Positions 56,785-64,000 of a DNA stretch of 64,000 nucleotides are shown here, piece by piece. Numbering within the stretch: the first letter of the stretch is position 1; each line of letters opens with the position of its first letter. The position numbers were made by a program, and so were the translations under genes. Origin of the DNA: Verrucomicrobiaceae bacterium (GTDB lineage Bacteria > Verrucomicrobiota > Verrucomicrobiia > Verrucomicrobiales > Verrucomicrobiaceae); assembly GCA_027489965.1 (NCBI GenBank), contig JAIXZA010000006.1, forward strand, positions 53,313 through 117,312, written 5' to 3'. Below the pieces are notes generated by a model, which saw only the letters and a list, made by a program, of their open reading frames with translations, did no database searches and was not told the DNA's origin.

Positions 56785-57687
56785 TCAAGTCACCACCAAG
56801 ACAATTGCGCTCAGCATCAGAGCTGCCCCCAGAAGCCGCCAGCGCAGAACTTTGGCTCCTAAATGTTGCTCCTGATTCATGAACCAGTGCCCGATCATCC
56901 AGACCAGCAACACACTCAGTAACCCACGGGAGGCATAGACGACGTTGGCAGACGTGGCTTTGCCATAAACCGCTAAAGTGCAGACAAAGATCACACTTTG
57001 AGTGCCTAGCAGCACAGAGCCCCCTGTCAGCCAAGGCCAGCCTTGGCGAGGAATCGCACTCAGGGGTGAGGTGAAGCGGAAGATCAGGCCAAAAGAGAGC
57101 AACGCATTGATCCAGAAAATGCAGGGCAAAAGCCGAGTTGCGCCCCAGTGTGGACCCCACTTTTGGACCAGCACATCAAAAATGGCAAAACAGAGCGCCC
57201 CAACGCCCCCTGCAACCAGAGTAATCGCCAAATTCTGAGGTCGTTTCCCATTCTCCTTTTGATTCAGAAAAGTGATGCCCACGACACTGAGAAGCGCCGC
57301 TATCCATAGTTTCGCGCCCACCGCATCGCCCGTGAGGATGGGAGTCAGAAAGGCCACGATGACAACTTTCATCCCAAAAATCGGCACAGCCACAGACACG
57401 TCACCTTTTTCTAGCGCTAGAAATTGCGATAGCTGGCCGACAAAGAGACACAGGGCGATGAGGGCCGGTTGCCACAATAGCTCCCGCTCGATCTCATGCC
57501 CAGGCATCAGCCAAAGCAGAGAAAAAATCGCGCCTACAATCAGATTTGCAATGAACGTGGTCCGCCACAGCCCCACACCTAGGTCACTCGATCTCTTGAA
57601 AAGCAGGGCCCCAAAAGCGTAAAGCAAAGCGGCGATAAGTGGGAAAACAACGGTAGCGGTCGGGGCGGTCACTCGCTTGCTTAACAT
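56785..57687 (-). CDS. EamA/DMT-superfamily transporter
   Basis: Ten hydrophobic segments; VFPLIAALLYAFGALLFKRSSDLGVG; start uncertain (MLSKR at 57687 or upstream MRGMG). Confidence 0.75.
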   Translation of the reverse strand: MLSKRVTAPTATVVFPLIAALLYAFGALLFKRSSDLGVGLWRTTFIANLIVGAIFSLLWLMPGHEIERELLWQPALIALCLFVGQLSQFLALEKGDVSVAVPIFGMKVVIVAFLTPILTGDAVGAKLWIAALLSVVGITFLNQKENGKRPQNLAITLVAGGVGALCFAIFDVLVQKWGPHWGATRLLPCIFWINALLSFGLIFRFTSPLSAIPRQGWPWLTGGSVLLGTQSVIFVCTLAVYGKATSANVVYASRGLLSVLLVWMIGHWFMNQEQHLGAKVLRWRLLGAALMLSAIVLVVT

Positions 57688-57855
57688 CGCAATGCCACAA
57701 GCACAAGAGAGCAGGTCCAAAGAGTGATGCAGGATTTCCGGCCCGCGTCGCATCGCACCCATACCCCGCAAAATCTAAACAAGCTCATCGGCATCCATCC
57801 TCTACCGAGATCTCACGTCATTGCCAGCGCCAAGAAAGCAGTCTAGAGTCTGGCC

Positions 57856-58650
57856 ATGACCAAAAACAATCCATTTCCTGGCATGAATCCGTTTCTGGAA
57901 CGGCACTGGTCGGACGTGCATACATCTTTAATAAGTTATATCCGAGACGCGCTCGCGGAGGGGCTTCCCGATGATCTTAACGCCCGCAGTGAGGAACGCG
58001 TGACTCTGCATGATACTGATGGTGAGGTGCGAGATATGCGCCCAGATGTCGCCGTGGTAGAGTCTTGGAAACAGGGTGTGCCACCACAGTGGCAGCCTGA
58101 GATTGTGCAAGCTGGCGACACCGCCATTGCCGAGCCGCAGATCATCATTGTCGATGAAATCACCGAGCGCTGGGTGGAGATCAAAGACAAAAACGGGCGG
58201 CTTATCACCGTGATCGAGATCCTGAGCCCCAGCAACAAAGGCGCTGACCGCGCCCTCTACCGCGCCCGCCGAGACGCTTACATTCAGAGTCGCGTGAATT
58301 TGGTGGAAATCGACCTGCTGCGCGGAGGCGCACACACGGTGGCCGTGCTTTTCGAGACCGTTCGTAAGCCGGCTGGTGCCTTTTATCTGGTCTGCGTTAC
58401 CCGTGCCACCAGCACTGGATTGCGGGAGGTTTATGCCATGTCTCTGCGCCAGCCTCTAAAGAGCATCCGCATCCCGCTGCGCCCAGATGAGCCCGACGTC
58501 ATTTTGGCCCTGCAACCCATTGTGGACCGATGCTACCGCATGGGCGGCTACTGGAACGCCGACTACACCCAGATCCCAGGTCCATCGCTAAATGCCGATG
58601 ATGCAGCCTGGGTCTCTGCCCAGCTTCAGACTGCTGGCCTGGCAAGCTGA
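57856..58650 (+). CDS. DUF4058 family protein
   Basis: NPFPGMNPFLERHWSDVHTSLISYIRDALAEGLPDDLNARSEERV; RLITVIEILSPSNKGADRALYRARRDAYIQSRVNLVEIDLLRGG. Confidence 0.9.
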   Translation: MTKNNPFPGMNPFLERHWSDVHTSLISYIRDALAEGLPDDLNARSEERVTLHDTDGEVRDMRPDVAVVESWKQGVPPQWQPEIVQAGDTAIAEPQIIIVDEITERWVEIKDKNGRLITVIEILSPSNKGADRALYRARRDAYIQSRVNLVEIDLLRGGAHTVAVLFETVRKPAGAFYLVCVTRATSTGLREVYAMSLRQPLKSIRIPLRPDEPDVILALQPIVDRCYRMGGYWNADYTQIPGPSLNADDAAWVSAQLQTAGLAS

Positions 58651-59509
58651 GGCATATTTCACCCTTAATCCGCCACTTTTGATCAGACGCCACATCCTCC
58701 TCCTTGGGCTCCTTCTTAGCGCTCCCCTCTGGGCCGCCGAACACTGGACTTATCTCGACAATGGAAAAGTCCGTCTCGGGGTGAACCTCAGTGCCGGGGC
58801 CTGTATTGGATGGTTTTCGCACTCACACTCCTCGGATAATTTGCTCAATGCCTATGACGTGGGCCGCTACCTTCAGCAGTCCTATTATGGAGATAAAGAT
58901 GGCACCGACTGGAATGGCAAACCCTGGCGCTACAATCCTGTACAGGGTGGTTCTTGGAAAAATCAGCCCGCTGTCGTGATTGAATCATCGGAAGAAAAAG
59001 ATCAACTCTATGCCAAGATCCAGCCTCGTCACTGGGCTACTGGGGAGCTGATCAAAGAGGTGACGATGGAGCAGTGGCTGCGCTTGGAGGGTGGGTTAGC
59101 AAGGCTGAAATTTAAGATGACCTACAGCGGGGAGAAAGAACACAAGGCGTATCATCAGGAGCTGCCAGCCTTGTTTGTTAAGCCAACCTTGGACACTCTG
59201 GTTTATGTCGATAACGAGCAGAAACTCACGCGTTTTCAGCCTGGATTTCCCAACGAAATGATCCGTTTTACAGAGCCTTGGCTAGCGTGGGTGAATGCCA
59301 AAGACAGTGGCCTAGGCCTCTACTGCCCTCATGCCAAACAAGCCACCTGCTACCGTGTGCGCGAAGGCAATCAGGGAGACGTGAGCTACGCGGCACCGCT
59401 GCAAACCTTTGCCCTGAAACCAGGGCTTGTCTTTGAATACGAGGCCGTGCTCGCCATCGGCACCGTGGAACAGATCCGCGCAGTGTTTGGAAAATTAAGC
59501 GCTCAGTGA
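58592..59509 (+). CDS. Secreted hypothetical protein
   Basis: Signal-like RRHILLLGLLLSAPLWAAEHW then a long soluble ORF; true start probably downstream of 58592. Confidence 0.65.
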   Translation: MPMMQPGSLPSFRLLAWQAEAYFTLNPPLLIRRHILLLGLLLSAPLWAAEHWTYLDNGKVRLGVNLSAGACIGWFSHSHSSDNLLNAYDVGRYLQQSYYGDKDGTDWNGKPWRYNPVQGGSWKNQPAVVIESSEEKDQLYAKIQPRHWATGELIKEVTMEQWLRLEGGLARLKFKMTYSGEKEHKAYHQELPALFVKPTLDTLVYVDNEQKLTRFQPGFPNEMIRFTEPWLAWVNAKDSGLGLYCPHAKQATCYRVREGNQGDVSYAAPLQTFALKPGLVFEYEAVLAIGTVEQIRAVFGKLSAQ

Positions 59510-60844
59510 AACTGACTCCTCATCCTGCAAATACGTCCGACCTTTGTAAAACATGGCCACGACGATGAAGATGACCGTCGTCACAGCCGTGATCTTCATG
59601 AAGAACCAGTAATAGTTGGCGCCACTGAGATTGGCCGCAGCGCCTGCTTTTTCAATGTAAGCATTCACGCGTGCCGTGAAGAAATTTCCCAGAGCCACAG
59701 ACAGGAGATCCAGAGACATAACGAAGGACTTCAGTCGTGGTGGAGCCTGCGTGTAGCTGAACTCTAAAGCCGTGATGGAGATTAAAATCTCCGCACTCGT
59801 CAAAAGCAGATAGGCCAGGATCTGCCAGGCGATGGAAGGTTGCAGGCCGGCGCTGATTTGTTGCTCGATCCAAATCGACACATAAATCGTCGCCAGCGTC
59901 AGAATGAAACCCGCACCGATTCTCCGCAGGGGTGTGACTTCCATGAGCCGGCTCATTTGCGGATAAATCACCAGAGTGAATACAGGGATCAGCGTCAGGA
60001 TAAACAGCGGATTGATGGCCTGAAGCTGCGCGGGATTCAGTTCCCAAATCAGAAAGTGACGATCCATCTTCTGCGCCTGCTCGATCCAGGCAGAAGCCGT
60101 CTGATCAAAGATGCACCAAAAGGCAGCGATCAGGATGAACAGAGGAATCAAGCCTGCTAGCGCCCGCAAAAATCGAGGATCGATCAAGTCACTGATAAAG
60201 CGACGCGGATCGGCTGGGATATGGACAAACGAGTTCCGCCCCATCCAGAAGACAATCGTGGCCACAAACATCAATATCCCAGGCACGCCAAAGGCAATGT
60301 GCGGCCCATACCACTCCAATAGCTTTGGTGTCAGAAGCTGGGAGACCGCCGCACCCAGATTGATGGAAAGATAAAACCAATTGAAAATCTTGGGCAGCAG
60401 ATGCGCGTTCGTCTTGCCGAACTGATCGCCGACATGGGCAGAAACACAGGGTTTGATACCGCCAGCCCCCAGCGCAATCAGCGAAAGCCCAACGATCAAA
60501 CCCATGCGTGTATGATCAACGGCCAGAGCCAGATGCCCCAGGCAATAAACCAATGAAAGCACAATGATGGTGCGGTATTTGCCCAGCCAAAGATCGGCCA
60601 TGAGTGCGCCTAGTAGCGGAGTGAAATAAACCCCTGCAATGAAGTAATGCGTCCATTCCTTGGCCTTCGCATCGCTCATCAAATCCCTGGCTCCCTCATG
60701 CGTGACCAGCGCCGTGGTCATGAACAGATACAGAATGGCACGCATCCCATAAAAGCTGAAGCGCTCGGCCAGCTCGTTCCCAATGATAAACGGGATGCCG
60801 GATGGCATCGTCGTCAGCGCGGTAGGGGAGGTTCGGTAGGACAT
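59495..60844 (-). CDS. POT/PTR-family oligopeptide MFS transporter
   Basis: FIIGNELAERFSFYGMRAILYLFMT; LGAGGIKPCVSAHVGDQFG; FNWFYLSINLGAAVSQLLTPKL. Confidence 0.93.
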   Translation of the reverse strand: MSYRTSPTALTTMPSGIPFIIGNELAERFSFYGMRAILYLFMTTALVTHEGARDLMSDAKAKEWTHYFIAGVYFTPLLGALMADLWLGKYRTIIVLSLVYCLGHLALAVDHTRMGLIVGLSLIALGAGGIKPCVSAHVGDQFGKTNAHLLPKIFNWFYLSINLGAAVSQLLTPKLLEWYGPHIAFGVPGILMFVATIVFWMGRNSFVHIPADPRRFISDLIDPRFLRALAGLIPLFILIAAFWCIFDQTASAWIEQAQKMDRHFLIWELNPAQLQAINPLFILTLIPVFTLVIYPQMSRLMEVTPLRRIGAGFILTLATIYVSIWIEQQISAGLQPSIAWQILAYLLLTSAEILISITALEFSYTQAPPRLKSFVMSLDLLSVALGNFFTARVNAYIEKAGAAANLSGANYYWFFMKITAVTTVIFIVVAMFYKGRTYLQDEESVSLSA

Positions 60845-60941
60845 GGTCAGCGATCTTGGAAGCAAACTTGCGCAGCGTCAATGCTTCAAGAGTTCCAGAG
60901 CTTTCGCATGACCAGGATTGAATGTGGCAAGTGGCCGTTTG

Positions 60942-61007
60942 TTACAGGATTAACAGGAGAACAGGATTAACAGGATTTTTCAGACCTGCTAATCTTGGCA
61001 ATCCTGT
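60942..61007. repeat. Dispersed ACAGGATTAACAGGA palindromic repeat, copy 1
   Basis: ttacaggattaacaggagaacaggattaacaggattttt...ctaatcttggcaatcctgt. Confidence 0.75.
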
Positions 61008-61114
61008 CGTATTGGCCTCTTTCTACTTTTCATGGGTAAGTGCTTCAAGACACCACGCTTCGCCCTTGCTCATTGCCGTATCTGCTATCCTCTATGCGGC
61101 ACCGTTTCTCCTGC

Positions 61115-61951
61115 ATGTCTTCCCCAGTCACCACCATTGCCTGCCTTGGCCCCGAGGGCAGCTTTTCTCATTTACTCACGGAAAAGCGTTTCCCTGAGGC
61201 CAGCGTTCAGCTCATGGGGAACATTGGCGAGGTCTTTGATTTTCTCCGCACCCAGCCTTCCGCTTTGGGCATCGTCCCCATTGAGAACTCCTCCGGCGGC
61301 TTCATCATTGATACCGTGGACCGACTGGTCGATGAGCGCTGCGGCCTCTCAATCCTAGAAGAACTGACTCTGGATGTGAAGCTGGCACTTCTCGGCCAAG
61401 CGGGCGCTGAAGTTCAGACCATTCATTCTCATGCCATGCCCTTCTTCCATTGTGACGAATGGCTGAAAGCTCATTATCCAGACGCCAAGCGGATCGTCGA
61501 GCCCAGCACCGCCAAGGCAGCCGAAAAAGCCGCCGCTTTATCCAGTGCCGCCGCCATCGGCCCCAGGCAGAATGCCCAGCGCCATGGCCTGACCCTGCTG
61601 CACTTCCCCATCGCCGGGGATATCCCCAACATCACCCAGTTTTATTTGCTCGGTCACTCCGAGAATGCCGCCTCCACCGAAAACAACCGCACCGCCCTCG
61701 TGGTCGAGCTGCCAGACCGTCCCGGCAGCCTGTGTCGATTCCTCACTCCGCTGAGTGATGCCGCCATCAATCTCAAGCGCCTCGAGTCCCGCCCCATCCG
61801 TGGTCAGCCCAACAAATACCGTTTCTACATCGAGATCGCAGGCTCCCCCGCCGAACCGCATTTTAAAACCGCCCTCGACCAAACCCGTGCTGACGGCGCC
61901 CAAATCCACAGCCTCGGCTCCTATCCAGCCGGGCGTTGGTTTGAGTCCTAG
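61115..61951 (+). CDS. pheA: Prephenate dehydratase with ACT domain
   Basis: IACLGPEGSFSHLLTEKRF; LGIVPIENSSGGFIIDTVDRL; ACT ALVVELPDRPGSLCRFLTPLSDAAINLKRLESRPIRGQPNKYRFYIEI. Confidence 0.9.
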   Translation: MSSPVTTIACLGPEGSFSHLLTEKRFPEASVQLMGNIGEVFDFLRTQPSALGIVPIENSSGGFIIDTVDRLVDERCGLSILEELTLDVKLALLGQAGAEVQTIHSHAMPFFHCDEWLKAHYPDAKRIVEPSTAKAAEKAAALSSAAAIGPRQNAQRHGLTLLHFPIAGDIPNITQFYLLGHSENAASTENNRTALVVELPDRPGSLCRFLTPLSDAAINLKRLESRPIRGQPNKYRFYIEIAGSPAEPHFKTALDQTRADGAQIHSLGSYPAGRWFES

Positions 61952-62141
61952 CCGAGTGGTTAGACCTCCGGCCTGAGATTGGCCAGAGGCGTCTCGCTTT
62001 ATTGGCAAAATCTTCACAACCGGTAAAACTTGGGCAGTTGCTTCATATCGAGCGATCTCTATCGTCTGCCTCGCACTTCAAACATTTAGACCGATCAGAG
62101 GCATCAAAGAAATAACTTTTGCAAATTCAAAGGTTCCGAGG

Positions 62142-62942
62142 ATGTCTGTGCCTGCGATGAAGAACTCCCCACTTCCTTTTCTCTTGGTCTGGCTGGCAGG
62201 TTGGTGTTTGGCTTTGCCGACTCAGGCTGGTACTCCGGTGCTCCTCACAGCTAAAGAAGCGAAAGAAGTGTTGCCCCCAGTAATCACGCCAGAGGAAAAT
62301 CCATGGCACCTATCCGCAGGCTTATTCTGGCGGCAGATGGAAGGCCTGAGCACGAAGATGAACATTGAAACGGATGTGGGGTTCTTTTCCAGGAATCAAC
62401 AGACTGAGCTGGATGGCCCTGGAGCTTTCCTGATGCTGGAGAGCCCGGCACTCCTGAAGCGTGGTCCTGCGGCTCTGACCTTTTCATTGATGTATTCATG
62501 GTCAGGAATGGATGACCTGAATCGCGTCTATGAATTGCCTGGGCGGACGGTCTGGCAGCAGTTTTCTTTGGATCTGCATACGGTTTCGATCGGTCCACGA
62601 TTCACGTTTGAAACGCCCAAGGTCCGTCTCAGCAGCAGCGCAGGCTTTGCCATGAACTGGGCGCGCTGGCAGACGACGTCGATCATGACGAGGATACCGC
62701 CAGGTGCCCTGCTACGAGCGAGCAATGGCGCGAGCGATACCTATCTGCCCGGTTTTTATCTGGATGCCATCGCTCAGGTGCGGTTGACGAAAAAGTGGTC
62801 TGTTTTGTTGGGCGGACGCTATGATTGGGTGAGCTCGGCATCATCCATGCAGACCCGGCAAGTGTTTGGGAATAGCGTTATCTCTGTGCAGCCCAAACTC
62901 AGCGGCTGGTCCGCGCTAGTGGGGTTGACATATCAGTTCTAG
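62142..62942 (+). CDS. Putative outer-membrane/secreted beta-strand protein
   Basis: Signal peptide; alternating-hydrophobic strands, C-term SGWSALVGLTYQF ending in an aromatic residue. Confidence 0.65.
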   Translation: MSVPAMKNSPLPFLLVWLAGWCLALPTQAGTPVLLTAKEAKEVLPPVITPEENPWHLSAGLFWRQMEGLSTKMNIETDVGFFSRNQQTELDGPGAFLMLESPALLKRGPAALTFSLMYSWSGMDDLNRVYELPGRTVWQQFSLDLHTVSIGPRFTFETPKVRLSSSAGFAMNWARWQTTSIMTRIPPGALLRASNGASDTYLPGFYLDAIAQVRLTKKWSVLLGGRYDWVSSASSMQTRQVFGNSVISVQPKLSGWSALVGLTYQF

Positions 62943-62971
62943 CATCGGCCATTCATCTCGGGGCGCGCGCG

Positions 62972-62996
62972 AAAAAAGCGTCCTTAAGGAAGGACG
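62972..62996 (-). terminator. Minus-strand terminator-like hairpin
   Basis: Minus strand CGTCCTT-CCTT-AAGGACG followed by CTTTTTTC. Confidence 0.5.
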
Positions 62997-63059
62997 ACGA
63001 AGTGTCTTCATCCGTTGTTGGCTGAATATGGCTTTCAAGCGTAGTTGAATCCACTCATC

Positions 63060-63704
63060 ATGAAACGATTCCTCCTTCTACTCCTTGGCTTTCTAGCCGC
63101 GTGCCGCCCAACAGCACCTGAAGTGAAGATGGAGCAGTGGGCGCTAATGGAGGGGGCTCTGGCTGGTGCCTGGCAGCAGGCAGGGATTCCTGAGGAGGGC
63201 CCGATAGCGGTGAAGGATGGCGACTTGGAAATCGGCATTGGAGCGCCAATGACTGGGGCGAAGTTCACCGCCTGGGATCAGACGGGAATGCCGGGGACAG
63301 GCTACACGATCCGCTATGAAACGATGCGCGTGGAGGGACGTGACATCTTTGGCATGTGCACCTTTCCGGTGAGCAGCCATGAAGCTCATGCGACGTTTGT
63401 GATTGGCGGCTGGGGCGGCACGGTGACAGGACTCTCCAGCCTGGATTTCCTAGACGCCAGCGAGAACGCGACTCGGGCGGAGCAGACTTTTCAAAACGGG
63501 GTCTGGTATGCCGTACGGATCGAGGTGCGGCCTGAGGATATCCGCGTCTGGATCAATGATCGACCGGTGGTGAACGCGAGCATCAAAGGCAAGAAAGTAT
63601 CCCTGCGGCCAGGGGACATTGATCACTGCCTGCCCTTTGGTTTTGCCACCTGGGGAACAAAGGCCAAGGTGCGGAGAGTTTTCGTGGCTGTTTTACAGGA
63701 TTAA
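63060..63704 (+). CDS. Putative lipoprotein, DUF1080/concanavalin-like fold candidate
   Basis: Lipobox MKRFLLLLLGFLAAC; GMPGTGYTIRYETMRVEGRDIFG; NGVWYAVRIEVRPEDIRVWINDRPVVNA. Confidence 0.7.
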   Translation: MKRFLLLLLGFLAACRPTAPEVKMEQWALMEGALAGAWQQAGIPEEGPIAVKDGDLEIGIGAPMTGAKFTAWDQTGMPGTGYTIRYETMRVEGRDIFGMCTFPVSSHEAHATFVIGGWGGTVTGLSSLDFLDASENATRAEQTFQNGVWYAVRIEVRPEDIRVWINDRPVVNASIKGKKVSLRPGDIDHCLPFGFATWGTKAKVRRVFVAVLQD

Positions 63705-63765
63705 CAGGAGAACAGGATTAACAGAAAGCCAAACCTCCTGATCTTCACTGTGCCTGAATTCACCA
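63691..63765. repeat. 75-bp direct repeat, copy 1
   Basis: ttttacaggattaacaggagaacaggattaacagaaagccaaacctcctgatcttcactgtgcctgaattcacca. Confidence 0.95.
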
Positions 63766-63792
63766 AAGCCAAAGAACAGGAAAAGAAAAAAT

Positions 63793-63827
63793 CCTGTTAA
63801 TCTTGTCTTCTTGTTAATCCTGTAAAA
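63793..63827. repeat. Inverted copy of the ACAGGATTAACAGGA repeat
   Basis: cctgttaatcttgtcttcttgttaatcctgtaaaa, imperfect reverse complement of 63691..63724. Confidence 0.85.
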
Positions 63828-63925
63828 TGCCCACCCTTTTGGTCAGATTCACTTTGATGCAGGTCTGCCTTAGTTAACTCCAAACTCAGTTAATTATCGG
63901 CAGCGGTGAGGAACAGGGCACCTGG

Positions 63926-64000
63926 TTTTACAGGATTAACAGGAGAACAGGATTAACAGAAAGCCAAACCTCCTGATCTTCACTGTGCCTGAATTCACCA
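63926..64000. repeat. 75-bp direct repeat, copy 2 (runs into window end)
   Basis: Identical to 63691..63765, offset 235 bp; may continue beyond the window. Confidence 0.95.

Overview
The window looks like a chromosomal segment from a Verrucomicrobiota/PVC-group bacterium. That placement is inferred from the DUF1592/DUF1552 planctomycetal-type cytochrome pairs, the PVC-style ECF sigma factor and the DUF1080, DUF1111 and sulfatase genes; no search was run. It is mostly ordinary housekeeping and metabolic genes: manC-type GMP transferase, deoC, queC/queF, hflK/hflC, argH, tatC, fabZ, plsC, pheA, prenyl synthases, and two tRNAs (initiator Met and Gln-CTG). No rRNA, CRISPR array, transposase or prophage was seen. 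Points most worth a second look: (1) a GIY-YIG nuclease ORF beside initiator tRNA-Met, bracketed by a 65-bp direct repeat that carries the tRNA 3' end, with its stop codon supplied by the anticodon loop of a tRNA remnant; (2) a sulfatase interrupted by one in-frame TAA exactly at the conserved lysine of the GKWHLG motif; (3) a tandem pair of ~425-aa paralogs of no family I recognise; (4) an MBL-exonuclease/ATP-dependent DNA ligase fusion; (5) a DUF116-like/polyprenyl synthetase fusion; (6) a nucleotidyltransferase pseudogene with three lesions; (7) a small secreted protein with a possible clan-CD (caspase-like) His/Cys pattern; (8) a perfect 16-bp inverted repeat between a GntR regulator and deoC; (9) a dispersed ACAGGATTAACAGGA palindromic repeat family. 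All product calls come from reading protein motifs by eye.
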